A DNA stretch of 64,000 nt from Lachnospiraceae bacterium (GCA_910575155.1 CAJTDX010000014.1:19024-83023), one strand, 5' to 3'. Shown: positions 1-9,432, numbered from the stretch's first letter. Translations and numbers: made by a program. The notes: generated from the letters alone by a model not told the origin.

Positions 1-443
1 AGGGCCTGTTCCTCCCCTTCCATATAAAAACCGGAACCCGCGCTCTGCAAAACATCACTGTCATATTCGGGCAGACTGTCTCTGAGGGAATCTTCTGAAC
101 TCTTATTCCCTTCATATACCAGTTCTTCTCCCCGCCGCACAATCAGATAGGAATATTTCTGTTCCAGCTCCCGATTAATTTCATCTAAGTAACGCTGTTC
201 TTCCATATTCTCAGGATTCTCGGCTGCAGTTTTTTGCAGCTTCACATAAATGGATCTGGTGAAATGGCTCAGTACTTTGAACGAATTGACAAAATAATCG
301 TAGGCGTTTCCATCTATATTATAAATCTGGCGGACCGCCTTTCTCTGGTACTGCCCGAACCCCCACATAGTTGCGCCCGCTAAAAGCACCGGAACCAATA
401 TTATTATAAAAAAGGAAATAATCAGTCTTGTCCGTAATTTCAT
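1..443 (-). CDS. Sensor histidine kinase, N-terminal part (cut by window edge)
   Basis: This is an open frame on the minus strand starting at the ATG at 443 and running off the left edge, about 147 codons. The product begins MKLRTRLIISFFIII, a short basic N-terminus followed by one membrane segment (about residues 7-28). An extracytoplasmic region rich in charged residues follows. This is the usual N-terminal arrangement of membrane sensor histidine kinases with a HAMP domain, which is a family-level inference because the HAMP and kinase domains lie outside the window. A GGAAGGA-like ribosome-binding site lies about 8 bases upstream and a TATAAT-like -10 box sits near 484. It is divergent from the HD-GYP gene. 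It could also be another single-span sensor such as a chemoreceptor. Confidence 0.6.
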   Translation of the reverse strand, partial: MKLRTRLIISFFIIILVPVLLAGATMWGFGQYQRKAVRQIYNIDGNAYDYFVNSFKVLSHFTRSIYVKLQKTAAENPENMEEQRYLDEINRELEQKYSYLIVRRGEELVYEGNKSSEDSLRDSLPEYDSDVLQSAGSGFYMEGEEQA

Positions 444-601
444 AAAGAATCCTTCCGCAATTCACTCAATAATAATTTATATTATATCAATGTTGCAGAC
501 AAAATCCTATGGAATTTTTCTAAATTTTCTAAATTTTGTCTAAACTGCTGCCTGCCAGACTTTTTATAATACCTCCAAAGCCCTGCGCTTTTATTTCTTT
601 G

Positions 602-630
602 TTGACAAACGCCCACATTATTTTTATACT
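602..630 (+). promoter_or_regulatory. SigA-type promoter of the HD-GYP gene
   Basis: TTGACA at 602-607 and TATACT at 625-630 are separated by 17 bases, a near-perfect vegetative promoter. It leaves a leader of about 110 nt before the ATG at 748. The rest of 444-747 shows no gene. Confidence 0.75.
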
Positions 631-747
631 AGAAGATAATAGGTTTTTTATTTCTTAAATTTTGATCAGAGACTGAAAATTATACCAACTTATTAACTTG
701 CAGCCAGAAACTTTACTTGTCTTTTTTTGTTAAGAGGGAGATATGAG

Positions 748-1857
748 ATGAAAGCTTTACCGATTAAAGATTTGCGACCAGGCATGGTTGTTACCGAACC
801 CATATACACCAATAGCGGGCAGAGAATTCTGGATGCCGATTCCGTACTGACAGGCGAATCCATCTATCGCCTGTCTTTTTACAATATTTCCAGTGTAAAG
901 GTCAAAAAAGCCGATGAAAATGGCAGTGGGGAACAGTACACGGCAATGATCCCCAATCCCAGCCGCGTTTCGAATCCCTCCTATTCTCAGAAGGTAAAAG
1001 CGCAGCCGGAGTTTATGAAATATCAGATAGAATATATCAAATTAATAAATTCTATCCGTGAGGTGTTTGATACCATCATCCGCCACCCGGAGGCTCCTAT
1101 AGATACGTCGCATTTTTTAAAAGATTTTTCCTCTTTGATTTCTATCTGCCGGAACACCGTAGATCTGTTGGATAAACTGCACAACATGCGTCTGGATGAC
1201 GACAGCGTCTATACCCACTGTCTGAATGTAGCTTTGATTTCGCGCGTCATCGGAAAATGGCTCCGATTCACTTCCGAAGAACGGGACGTACTGACGCTGT
1301 GCGGATTATTCCATGATATAGGAAAAACATCCATTCCCGATGAGATCCTGAACAAGCCGGATAAATATACAGATGAAGAATTTACGCTCATCAAGCAGCA
1401 TCCACTGTTTGGATATAAAATTTTAAAAAAGCTTCCCATTGATAAACGGATCAAAAAAGCGGCGCTGCATCATCACGAACGCTATGACGGCACTGGTTAT
1501 CCCCAGGGTCTGCAGGGCGCCGACATTGACGACTATGCAGGAATTATCGCCATTGCAGACGTATACGACGCCACCACCTCCGCCCGTTCCTACCGTTCGC
1601 CCCTGTGCCCGTTCCAGGCAATCGCCATGTTTGAAAATGACGGGCTGCAAAAATACAGCCCTCAGTATATTCTGACTTTCTTAGACCGCATTGCCAGCAC
1701 TTACCAGAATAACCGGGTGCTGTTAAACAATGGACAGAGCGCAACTGTCGTCATGATCAATCCAAATCATCTGGCAAAACCCATGATTCAGATGGACGAC
1801 GGTTCCGTCATTGATATGCAGACGAACTCTGATCTTGAAATTGTAAAAATTATTTGA
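748..1857 (+). CDS. HD-GYP domain protein (putative cyclic-di-GMP phosphodiesterase)
   Basis: The product is 369 residues. The start at 748 is chosen because AGAGGGAGA lies just upstream; an in-frame TTG at 727 has no site. The N-terminal third (residues 1-120) begins KALPIKDLRPGMVV, a leader common in Firmicute HD-GYP proteins. The C-terminal half carries the HD signature FHDIGK (near residue 190) and HHERYDGTGYP (near 240), the two motifs that define HD-GYP hydrolases. Family members degrade cyclic di-GMP to pGpG or GMP. No membrane segment or receiver domain is visible, so it is probably cytoplasmic, with the N-terminal region as a sensor or dimerisation part. It is monocistronic with its own promoter. 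Specificity for c-di-GMP is inferred from the motif. Confidence 0.9.
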   Translation: MKALPIKDLRPGMVVTEPIYTNSGQRILDADSVLTGESIYRLSFYNISSVKVKKADENGSGEQYTAMIPNPSRVSNPSYSQKVKAQPEFMKYQIEYIKLINSIREVFDTIIRHPEAPIDTSHFLKDFSSLISICRNTVDLLDKLHNMRLDDDSVYTHCLNVALISRVIGKWLRFTSEERDVLTLCGLFHDIGKTSIPDEILNKPDKYTDEEFTLIKQHPLFGYKILKKLPIDKRIKKAALHHHERYDGTGYPQGLQGADIDDYAGIIAIADVYDATTSARSYRSPLCPFQAIAMFENDGLQKYSPQYILTFLDRIASTYQNNRVLLNNGQSATVVMINPNHLAKPMIQMDDGSVIDMQTNSDLEIVKII

Positions 1858-1936
1858 TGTTTTTTTGTTTTTCATTATAAATTGTAATCATTATTTTAAC
1901 GTATGATGCAGGGGAATAAACCGTTTTTCGCATTTA

Positions 1937-3766
1937 CTATTTTTTATAATTAAAATCGGGAATCTCCTGCCAGCGCTGGCGGAAGTAATGAGCCGCCAGC
2001 TTGGGTTTCCGGTCTCTGGTAAAAATTCCCTTTTTATTTCCCTGCACGCGCAGCAGGCTCTGGCTGGTGGCAAAATCTGCAAAATTCCATACCTGCTCTC
2101 CCACCACCATATCGAACTCATCAAACACTTTATGATTCATCTTATAATAATCCACCTGATACTCTTCCGTATACATTACCGGAGTGGTATCGTGAAATCC
2201 CAGAACGGTATCTGCGCCGTATTCCGTAAACATTACCGGTTTCCCCAGTTTTTTCCAATAATTCAGCTCTTTGCGCAGCGCAATCTCCGGCCTCTCCAGA
2301 TCCGGGCCTCCGAAATACCAGCCATAATAGCGGTTCAGGCAGATCACATCGCTTAATTTCCCGGAACAGTCTTTTTCCGGCTCCGCCATCTGCACGCTGA
2401 CCAGCGTACAGGGACGCTTCTGTTTATCCAGCTCTCTTGCCAGATCATACAGGGGTTTAAAATACTCGTAAGCGCCTTCTGACGCGGAATCCGGCTCATT
2501 GGCAATACTCCACATAACCACGCAGGCATAATTCTTATCTCTGGCAATCAGATCGCGCACCACTTCTTTGTGATGTTCCTGCGTTTTTACCCCATGTTTG
2601 GGATCAAACGTGCTGATTTTAGTTCCCCCGAAATTCGCTCCTCCTCCAAACTGAAGATTCACGCCCACTGCAGTCGTCTCATCAATGACTACGATTCCCT
2701 CCTCATCGCATAAGCGCATCATTTCCTCACTGTACGGATAATGGCTGGTACGGAAACTATTGGCGCCCTGCCACTTCATAAGAGAAATATCCTTGGTATT
2801 CATAGGCAGGTGAATCCCTCTTCCATTGGGAAAGGTATCTTCATGTTTCCCATAGCCTTTGAAATAAAAAGGTTTCTCATTGATCAGGAATTTTTCTCCT
2901 TCCACACGTACCGTACGCACCCCGTAAGGCAGCGTATATTCGTCTGTGCCGTAAGTTACTTTCACCTGGTAGAGATAGGCGTTCAAAGGCTGCCAGAGAT
3001 GAACCTGGTCAATATTTAAAATCCCTTTCGCGCCTGTGCTTTCCGCCGTAAGATTTCCCTCCCGGTCGTAAATCTCCACTTTACATTCTTCCTGCACGCC
3101 AGGCTGATCCATTTCATTTGCCGTCTCGATCTCATAGCAGATCTCCGCCCTGCTTCCTTCCACGCGCGGAACCAGCGTAACATCTTTAATATACGATTTC
3201 GGCGTAGTGTAAATGCGCACAGGACGGGTAATGCCGCAATAATTAAAAAAGTCAAAATTAGGATGGTTCTGCGGCCTGGCATCGCCGCTTTCCGCCATGC
3301 CTCCCATCAGACCGCCCAGCATATCGTTCTTGCCGCCCACCGGGAGCGTCGTGTAATCTATCACGTTATCTACAGCAATCGTAAGCAGGTGCTCTCCAGC
3401 CGTCGTCTTGTCTGCAATTTCCACTTCAAAAGGTAAAAAGCCTCCCCGGTGCTCACAGATCATATCTCCATCCAGATAAATTTTAGCATGATGCGTCACA
3501 GCGTCACAGCGCAGCACCACGCGCTGGCCGGTAATCATTTCCGGAAGTGATATACACCTTTGATAAAAAACCCAGCCATAATGATCGCGAAAATCAATGC
3601 CCTCCTTCAAATCGTTATAAGAAGCGGGAACCGGCATTGTCATCGCGTCCTCTAACGGTTTTTCAAACCACTTTTCTTCAAATCCTGTTCCATTGTCCAG
3701 TTTAAACTTCCAGATACCGCTCAGATCGCATAAAAAACGGGATGGCGTCAAAATTGGGTATAACAT
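1937..3766 (-). CDS. uidA: Beta-glucuronidase (GH2)
   Basis: The product is 609 residues, close to the 603 of the E. coli enzyme, with a GH2 sugar-binding domain, an immunoglobulin-like domain and a TIM barrel. The acid/base glutamate lies in MWSIANEPDS and the nucleophile in VMFTEYGADT. The N-K motif of gut beta-glucuronidases, which contacts the substrate carboxylate, is visible in VQGNKKGIFTRDRKPK. That motif separates the enzyme from beta-galactosidases. Between GVNLQFGG and the catalytic region there is an insertion of about the length of the E. coli active-site loop, so it may be a Loop-1-type enzyme. There is no signal peptide, so it acts in the cytoplasm on imported glucuronides. AAGGAGGACAATAT precedes the ATG. 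No transporter or regulator lies next to it. Confidence 0.93.
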   Translation of the reverse strand: MLYPILTPSRFLCDLSGIWKFKLDNGTGFEEKWFEKPLEDAMTMPVPASYNDLKEGIDFRDHYGWVFYQRCISLPEMITGQRVVLRCDAVTHHAKIYLDGDMICEHRGGFLPFEVEIADKTTAGEHLLTIAVDNVIDYTTLPVGGKNDMLGGLMGGMAESGDARPQNHPNFDFFNYCGITRPVRIYTTPKSYIKDVTLVPRVEGSRAEICYEIETANEMDQPGVQEECKVEIYDREGNLTAESTGAKGILNIDQVHLWQPLNAYLYQVKVTYGTDEYTLPYGVRTVRVEGEKFLINEKPFYFKGYGKHEDTFPNGRGIHLPMNTKDISLMKWQGANSFRTSHYPYSEEMMRLCDEEGIVVIDETTAVGVNLQFGGGANFGGTKISTFDPKHGVKTQEHHKEVVRDLIARDKNYACVVMWSIANEPDSASEGAYEYFKPLYDLARELDKQKRPCTLVSVQMAEPEKDCSGKLSDVICLNRYYGWYFGGPDLERPEIALRKELNYWKKLGKPVMFTEYGADTVLGFHDTTPVMYTEEYQVDYYKMNHKVFDEFDMVVGEQVWNFADFATSQSLLRVQGNKKGIFTRDRKPKLAAHYFRQRWQEIPDFNYKK

Positions 3767-3869
3767 ATATTGTCCTCCTTCACATAGCCTGCTTCAAATT
3801 TGCTTTTTTAATTACCATTCCCTCAGCAAATGTTTTTTATGCATTTTGTATATAAACATCTTTACACGC

Positions 3870-3906
3870 AAAAAGGGAAGCATCCGGAATATTCCTTAAT
3901 GCTTCC
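3870..3906 (-). terminator. Rho-independent terminator after murA
   Basis: An 8-bp stem pairs GGAAGCAT (3876-3883) with ATGCTTCC (3899-3906), with the palindrome GGAATATTCC inside the loop. Read on the minus strand it is followed by CTTTTTGCG. It lies 20 bp beyond the murA stop. Confidence 0.75.
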
Positions 3907-3925
3907 TGTTTCTCTATTGATTTGT

Positions 3926-5218
3926 CTATCCTGCCCGGAACTGGAATTTCTGAATCTCTTTTTCTGTCTCTACTCTTCGAATCTGCGCCCCCAGTCCGAC
4001 CAGTTTCTCTTCAAACGCCTCGTATCCCCGCTGGATATAATGAATATCATCTACGATGGTGACACCCTCGGCAGACAGTCCCGCAATCACAAGCGCAGCT
4101 CCGGCCCTTAAGTCCGGCGCGCTGACTCTTGCGCCCGTATATCCCTTCACGCCATTAATAATGGCAATATTGCTCTCTACCTTGATGTCCGCACCCATAC
4201 GGGTCAGTTCATCCACATATTTGAAACGATTTTCAAAGATACTCTCCGTCACTGTGCTGGTTCCATTGGCAATCCCCAAAACCACAGACATCTGAGGCTG
4301 CATATCTGTAGGAAAGCCCGGATAGGGAAGCGTAGTTACCTGTGTATGGGTCAAAGGCTTTGAAGCCACCACCCGCACGGCAACGTCAAATTCCTCCACC
4401 TCACAGCCTGCTTCCAGCAGTTTTGCCGTAGTGGCTTCCAGGTGCTTTGGAATTACATTCTTTACCGTCACGTCGCCTTTGGTAGCCGCCGCCGCAAACA
4501 TAAAGGTGCCCGCCTCGATCTGGTCCGGAATCACAGAATATTCTGTCTTATGAAGCTTTTCCACGCCTACAATACGAATCACATCCGTTCCGGCTCCTCT
4601 GATATTGGCTCCCATACTGTTTAAAAAGTTAGCCACATCCACGACATGAGGCTCTTTTGCCGCATTCTCAATGGTAGTCTTTCCCTCTGCCATAGCCGCG
4701 GCCATCATGATATTGATGGTAGCTCCCACAGAAACTTTATCCAGATAAATATGGCTGCCCTTAAGCGTTTCCGCTTCCGCCGCCACCGCGCCGTTGCGTA
4801 TCTCCACATGAGCGCCAAGCGCGCGGAACCCCTTAATATGGAGATCCATAGGACGGCTGCCAATATTACAGCCTCCCGGCAGGGTAACTTCTGCATGTTT
4901 ATATTTTCCCAAAAGAGAACCCAGCAGATAATAGGAAGCGCGGATTTTCTTCATAGAATCGTAATCCACTGGAATATCTTTCACGAAAGAACCATTAATT
5001 TTCACTGTGTGCGCATCTACTCTGTCTATCTTTGCCCCAATGTCGCCCATTGCCTGGAGCAAAGCATTAATATCCCGAACATCGGGTAAATTATCTATCG
5101 TTACGGTCTCATCCGTCATAATTGCCGCAGCCAGAATTGCCAGCGCCGCATTCTTTGCGCCGCCGATTTCCACTTCGCCAACTAACGGAATACCACCTCT
5201 AATCACATACTGTTCCAT
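3926..5218 (-). CDS. murA: UDP-N-acetylglucosamine 1-carboxyvinyltransferase MurA
   Basis: The product is 430 residues, a normal length. MurA transfers enolpyruvate from PEP to UDP-GlcNAc, the first committed step of peptidoglycan synthesis in the cytoplasm. The N-terminal GGAKNAALAIL holds the conserved Lys-Asn pair, and LPGGCNIGSRP holds the catalytic cysteine that fosfomycin alkylates. Because that cysteine is present, a fosfomycin-sensitive type is expected. Firmicutes often have two MurA paralogues; only one is in this window. Two tandem promoters lie upstream and a terminator downstream, so it looks monocistronic. Confidence 0.96.
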   Translation of the reverse strand: MEQYVIRGGIPLVGEVEIGGAKNAALAILAAAIMTDETVTIDNLPDVRDINALLQAMGDIGAKIDRVDAHTVKINGSFVKDIPVDYDSMKKIRASYYLLGSLLGKYKHAEVTLPGGCNIGSRPMDLHIKGFRALGAHVEIRNGAVAAEAETLKGSHIYLDKVSVGATINIMMAAAMAEGKTTIENAAKEPHVVDVANFLNSMGANIRGAGTDVIRIVGVEKLHKTEYSVIPDQIEAGTFMFAAAATKGDVTVKNVIPKHLEATTAKLLEAGCEVEEFDVAVRVVASKPLTHTQVTTLPYPGFPTDMQPQMSVVLGIANGTSTVTESIFENRFKYVDELTRMGADIKVESNIAIINGVKGYTGARVSAPDLRAGAALVIAGLSAEGVTIVDDIHYIQRGYEAFEEKLVGLGAQIRRVETEKEIQKFQFRAG

Positions 5219-5254
5219 ATCGCACCTCTATGCTCTGTTTTCGTACAAGAAGTT

Positions 5255-5284
5255 ATTATAGTAACATATCACTTCTTTTGTCAA
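5255..5284 (-). promoter_or_regulatory. Proximal murA promoter
   Basis: Read on the minus strand, TTGACA (5279-5284) and TATAAT (5255-5260) are both perfect consensus hexamers with 18 bases between them. The predicted transcript starts about 30 nt before the murA ATG. Confidence 0.8.
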
Positions 5285-5309
5285 GCTTCTGACAAAAATA
5301 CCATGTACT

Positions 5310-5337
5310 ATTATAACACACTTTATCAATTTGTAAA
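5310..5337 (-). promoter_or_regulatory. Distal murA promoter
   Basis: Read on the minus strand, TTTACA (5332-5337) and TATAAT (5310-5315) are separated by 16 bases. It sits about 55 bp upstream of the proximal promoter. The rest of the gap to 5511 shows no gene. Confidence 0.55.
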
Positions 5338-5511
5338 TGGTTTCCCTGTTAGCTTATTTTATGCCGTATTCCGTTTTCTGTGCCTGCCCAACCCAGGGAT
5401 TCTTCAATTTTATTATGAGCATTTTCGGTGAAATCATACTCTCAGCACGCCCTAAAAGGCATTCCTTTTTCCTGCGGTAACTGCAATAATCCTCTGTCGT
5501 TTATGTTTTTC

Positions 5512-5943
5512 CTATTCAAAGACAACGCTTTTTTCAGAATATTTTGTTTTAATTACCAGATATGGATAAGATTTCGCCTGACTGACCTGTTCCCCTTTGG
5601 AAGGGCCAATCAGAGTAGTGTCGAAATAAATGGCGTTTTTCGTCAGATAACACTGATTGACAGCAATACTGTAACCCCCCGTCTGCTGCGCCCCGTATCC
5701 CGCGGCTATGTAGAGATTTTCCTGGTCCGTATAGGTCAGTTTAAAAATCTCTTCTTTTTTTTCCTCAATAACAGATAAAAATTCCTGAGGAATCTCCTTT
5801 TCCTCTAAAATAGTATAAGGCAAATCTTCCAGCTTTTGACTGTCTGTCTCTTCCAGCCCGCAGCCCGCAAATAAAACAGTGCAGAACAGAACCGCAGACA
5901 GTAAAGCGCATAATTTTCTCAGAAAAGAAGTATTTTTTTTCAT
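5512..5943 (-). CDS. Lipoprotein with PrcB-like C-terminal domain
   Basis: The product is 143 residues. A signal peptide ends in a lipobox, LFAGC, at about residues 24-28, so the protein is expected to be lipid-anchored outside the membrane. The C-terminal part with AAGYGAQQTGGYSIAV, then a Val/Ile-rich stretch, resembles the PrcB C-terminal domain first described in the spirochaete dentilisin protease complex. The TGGY core is the clearest feature. Function in Clostridia is not known; a role with secreted proteases would be guesswork. AAAGGAG lies upstream of the ATG. It is divergent from plsC. Confidence 0.75.
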   Translation of the reverse strand: MKKNTSFLRKLCALLSAVLFCTVLFAGCGLEETDSQKLEDLPYTILEEKEIPQEFLSVIEEKKEEIFKLTYTDQENLYIAAGYGAQQTGGYSIAVNQCYLTKNAIYFDTTLIGPSKGEQVSQAKSYPYLVIKTKYSEKSVVFE

Positions 5944-6006
5944 TGTCGCTCCTTTGCAATTAATACGTTCTCTTCATATTGTATATGACTTTCCTCACAT
6001 TTATGA

Positions 6007-6035
6007 TTGTATTTTTTCAACTACCTTTGTATAAT
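6007..6035 (+). promoter_or_regulatory. Promoter of plsC
   Basis: TTGTAT (6007-6012) and TATAAT (6030-6035) are spaced by 17 bases, about 85 bp before the plsC start. Confidence 0.65.
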
Positions 6036-6119
6036 AGATTAGAGTAAATTTTGTCGGCGTTTTTTCTTAAAAACGGACAACATTCACAATAATATTTTCG
6101 GGACTGAAAGGTAATTGAC

Positions 6120-6860
6120 ATGATACGATTAATTCTGGTTTCTGTATTCTTAATTCTGTTTCTGATAATTAGTATCCCTATCATGCTGATCGAGCGGGTT
6201 ATTAAAAAATTCAACCGGCCTCTGGCGGATCTCAGCTGCCTGCGCATCGTACAGTGGGCCTTTAAGGTGATATTGTTCTTTACCGGGGTAAAACTGACTG
6301 TCATCGGTGAAGACCGGATTCCCAGGGGGCAGGCGGTGTTGTACGTCCCCAATCATCAGAGCTATTTCGACATTGTAATTACGTACTCCCGATGTCCGGG
6401 ACTTACTGGTTACGTTTCCAAAGACTTTATGCAAAAAGTGCCCCTGCTCTCGAACTGGATGAAGCATCTCTACTGTCTGTTCCTGAACCGTTCAGACATG
6501 AAGGCCGGCATGAAAATGATTCTCACTGGTATCGAATATATCAACAAAGGGATTTCCATTTGTATTTTTCCTGAGGGAACCAGAAATCCCAACCCGGAAC
6601 AGGGACTGCTTCCATTTAAGGAAGGCAGTCTGAAAATGGCTGAAAAAACCGGATGCCCGGTTATTCCCATTGCGATTTCAGGAAGCCAGAATATCTGGGA
6701 AAAACACCTTCCCTTTATACGAAAATGCGAGGTAATTGTAGAATATGGGGAGCCTGTTTATCTGAATCATCTGGATAAGGAACAGCGGAAGTTTTCCGGA
6801 GCCTACACCCAGTCCAAAGTAGAAGAAATGCTCAGGCAGCACAAATCTATGACTGTATAA
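6120..6860 (+). CDS. plsC: 1-acyl-sn-glycerol-3-phosphate acyltransferase
   Basis: The product is 246 residues, typical for PlsC, which acylates lysophosphatidic acid to phosphatidic acid at the inner membrane face. A hydrophobic N-terminal segment (residues 1-22) anchors it. The acyltransferase motifs are present: NHQSYFDIV (the HX4D catalytic pair, about residue 78) and FPEGTRNP (about residue 150). It is transcribed alone, converging on murF, and the two are separated by a large inverted repeat. Confidence 0.9.
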   Translation: MIRLILVSVFLILFLIISIPIMLIERVIKKFNRPLADLSCLRIVQWAFKVILFFTGVKLTVIGEDRIPRGQAVLYVPNHQSYFDIVITYSRCPGLTGYVSKDFMQKVPLLSNWMKHLYCLFLNRSDMKAGMKMILTGIEYINKGISICIFPEGTRNPNPEQGLLPFKEGSLKMAEKTGCPVIPIAISGSQNIWEKHLPFIRKCEVIVEYGEPVYLNHLDKEQRKFSGAYTQSKVEEMLRQHKSMTV

Positions 6861-6896
6861 ATGCCGCAAAACATTGCTGCTTTGCGGCATTTATAC
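6855..6896. terminator. Bidirectional terminator between plsC and murF
   Basis: This is a perfect 16-bp inverted repeat (6855-6870 and 6881-6896) with a 10-nt loop. The left arm contains the plsC stop codon. A second weaker hairpin with arms ATACGGA/TCCGTAT follows at 6898-6922. The T-tracts are short on both strands, so the function is inferred from stem strength and the convergent gene ends. Confidence 0.65.
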
Positions 6897-6928
6897 ATAC
6901 GGAATCTTTAAGAATCCGTATCCGGCAA

Positions 6929-8314
6929 TCAGTTCCTGCCGGATACGGGTATGAATTTTTCTTTTACAGCTTCTACCACCTTCGGATAATCCATAAAATG
7001 AGACGCTTTGACCAGTACGGTATCGTGTTCTTTTAAATACTCAAGAAGGTGTTCTGTCATTTTCTCTCTGTCTGTATCGTGAAATACCTGAATATTACCA
7101 GTGTCTTTTGCCCCCTGCGCCATCTGCTCTGAAAGTTCTCCGGCACAAAAGAGGGCCGTGATCTGTTTTTGCGCCGCGTAAGCGCCCACCTCATAATGAA
7201 GCTGTTTTTCATGTTCACCCAGCTCTCCCATATCCCCTAATACTGCAATCGTCCGTCCGGATCCCTGGCTGAGTACATCCAGAGACGCCCGCATAGATAC
7301 GGGATTGGCATTGTAGCAATCGTCAAGCATCAGGATTCCTCCCGCTTCTATCAGATTACTGCGCCCTCCGATCGTCTTTGCCTGATTGATTCCCGCCCGG
7401 ATCTCTGACAGCTCCATGTCAAGCGCAAGCCCCACCGCAGCAGCAGCCATCGCGTTGGTCACATTGTGTTCCCCAGGAATCGGAATATTTACCGCAATCG
7501 TCCCTTTAGGGGTATGAATATCTGCTTTTACGCCTCTTAAACCGCAATTTTCGATGCGGTCCGCATAAATTTCCCGTCCCGCGCCGTAAAAGACGGGGCG
7601 GATCCCTTTTACTTCCTCAATCGTGGCAAGCTTGTCGTCATCTCCATTTAATATGATATGCCCTTCCGGCCTGATAAAATCGAAGATTTCACTTTTTGCC
7701 TGAAGGATGCCGTCTCTGGTCTTTAAATTTTCCAGATGGCAGACGCCGATGTTCGTAATCACGCAAAGATCCGGACGCGCCATTTCTGCAAGGCGGTGCA
7801 TTTCCCCAAAATCAGAAATCCCCATTTCCACCACCGCCGCCTGATGCTCCTTACGGATGCGCAGCAGCGTCAGCGGAAGCCCGATTTCATTATTAAAATT
7901 TCCCGCTGTTTTCAGTACCCGATACTTCTGTGAGAGTACAGAGGCAATCATTTCCTTTGTGCTGGTCTTTCCCACGCTGCCTGTGATTCCCACAACAGGA
8001 ATGGAAAGCTGGCTGCGGTAATACGCCGCAAGATCTTTTAACGCCTGTTCGCTGGACGCTACCTGAATGCAGGGTACCGGACAGTCGCGTAACTCCCGCT
8101 CAGACAGCACCGCCGCCGCGCCTTTCTTTGCCACATCGGGAATAAAGTCGTGTCCGTCCACCCTTGCTCCCTTTAGGGGAATAAACAGATAGCCCTCCTT
8201 TACCTGCCGGCTGTCTGTGACGGCTCCTCTGATTGAGATCCGGGACTGTTCCCGGTCTCCAGTACAGACTCCATGACAGGCTTTCGCAATATGCGCCAAG
8301 GTCATATTCTTCAT
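6929..8314 (-). CDS. murF: UDP-N-acetylmuramoyl-tripeptide--D-alanyl-D-alanine ligase MurF
   Basis: The product is 461 residues with the start at 8314, preceded by ATGGAGGATGTT. A longer frame from 8347 would overlap the ddl stop but lacks a comparable site. MurF adds D-Ala-D-Ala to the UDP-MurNAc-tripeptide in the cytoplasm. The Mur-ligase P-loop GSVGKTSTKE lies near residue 107, and DDCYNANPVS is characteristic of MurF. It sits 22 bp after ddl, which makes the dipeptide it consumes, and the two are almost certainly co-transcribed. Confidence 0.95.
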   Translation of the reverse strand: MKNMTLAHIAKACHGVCTGDREQSRISIRGAVTDSRQVKEGYLFIPLKGARVDGHDFIPDVAKKGAAAVLSERELRDCPVPCIQVASSEQALKDLAAYYRSQLSIPVVGITGSVGKTSTKEMIASVLSQKYRVLKTAGNFNNEIGLPLTLLRIRKEHQAAVVEMGISDFGEMHRLAEMARPDLCVITNIGVCHLENLKTRDGILQAKSEIFDFIRPEGHIILNGDDDKLATIEEVKGIRPVFYGAGREIYADRIENCGLRGVKADIHTPKGTIAVNIPIPGEHNVTNAMAAAAVGLALDMELSEIRAGINQAKTIGGRSNLIEAGGILMLDDCYNANPVSMRASLDVLSQGSGRTIAVLGDMGELGEHEKQLHYEVGAYAAQKQITALFCAGELSEQMAQGAKDTGNIQVFHDTDREKMTEHLLEYLKEHDTVLVKASHFMDYPKVVEAVKEKFIPVSGRN

Positions 8315-8336
8315 AACATCCTCCATTTTCTCGTTT

Positions 8337-9392
8337 TTATGCTTCATACTTTTTCAGTGAAATCTGTATAATACGCTCGCATAGCTGCTGAAAATCCATT
8401 CCCTCCGCCATTGCTTCCTGCGGCAGCAGACTGGTAGAAGTCATGCCCGGCAAAGTATTGGCCTCCAGACAGTAGATCCTGTTTTGCTCATCAAGCAGGA
8501 AATCCATTCTGGAATATGTGTACAGATCCAGAGCTTTGGCCGCTTCTATGGCATACTGCTGCATGTTTTGTGCGATCTCTTCCGGCAGGACAGCCGGACA
8601 GGTCTCCACGCTGCTGCCGCTGGCATATTTATTTTTATAATCATAAAACCCTTCTTTGGGCGCAATCTCAATAACGGGCAGCGCCTGAAAATCAATGACG
8701 CCCACGGAAAATTCCCGGCCTTTGATATATGCTTCCACTACCACCTCGTCTTCCAGCTGAAAAGCATCTTCCAGCGCCTTCTCAAATGTTTCTTCCGTAT
8801 ATACAATCGACACGCCCACGCTGGAGCCTCCCCGGCAGGGCTTTACCACAACGGGAACCGAAAGTCCTGTCTCTTTTAATTCCCGCTTTCGTTCTTCTTT
8901 TCTCAGCGTGATTCCTGCAGGCGTTGGTATATGATTTGCAGCAAACAGCCGTTTGGCGAGCCCTTTATCCATGGCAAGGGCGCTGCTCAGATAACCCGTT
9001 CCCGTATATTTAATACCGTACAAATCGAAGGCCGCCTGGACTCTTCCGTCTTCCCCATTTTCCCCATGAAGGGCCAGAAAAACGATATCCGCCATGCGGC
9101 ACATGGCAATGACGTTTGGTCCAAAGAGACAGGGACTCTGGTCTTTTCTGCTCTTTTTTACCTGCTCAAGATCCGGCGCGGCTGCCTGAATCCCCGTCAC
9201 CTGTGCGCTGACTGCAAGAGAACGCTCAAAGATCCCCTTAAGATCTTCCTCCCGGTCACTGTAACCCATAAAAAGATCTAATAAAATCACCTGATGTCCA
9301 TTTTTGCGCAGCGCCTTTGTCACTTCGTTCCCGGTCACAAACGACACATCCCGTTCTGTGCTTAAGCCTCCCGCCAATACTACAATATTCAT
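8337..9392 (-). CDS. ddl: D-alanine--D-alanine ligase
   Basis: The product is 351 residues, an ATP-grasp ligase joining two D-alanines for peptidoglycan. Recognisable parts are GGLSTERDVS at the N-terminus, HGENGEDGRVQAAF, the ATP-binding KPCRGGSSVGV and the omega-loop sequence EGFYDYKNKY. The tyrosine of that loop is the residue expected of D-Ala-D-Ala rather than D-Ala-D-Lac ligases, so a vancomycin-susceptible pentapeptide is predicted. It is the first gene of a ddl-murF operon. AGGAGG precedes its ATG. Confidence 0.94.
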   Translation of the reverse strand: MNIVVLAGGLSTERDVSFVTGNEVTKALRKNGHQVILLDLFMGYSDREEDLKGIFERSLAVSAQVTGIQAAAPDLEQVKKSRKDQSPCLFGPNVIAMCRMADIVFLALHGENGEDGRVQAAFDLYGIKYTGTGYLSSALAMDKGLAKRLFAANHIPTPAGITLRKEERKRELKETGLSVPVVVKPCRGGSSVGVSIVYTEETFEKALEDAFQLEDEVVVEAYIKGREFSVGVIDFQALPVIEIAPKEGFYDYKNKYASGSSVETCPAVLPEEIAQNMQQYAIEAAKALDLYTYSRMDFLLDEQNRIYCLEANTLPGMTSTSLLPQEAMAEGMDFQQLCERIIQISLKKYEA

Positions 9393-9432
9393 AAGAAACC
9401 TCCTGCATTTTCAAATTACCAATCACAAATAT

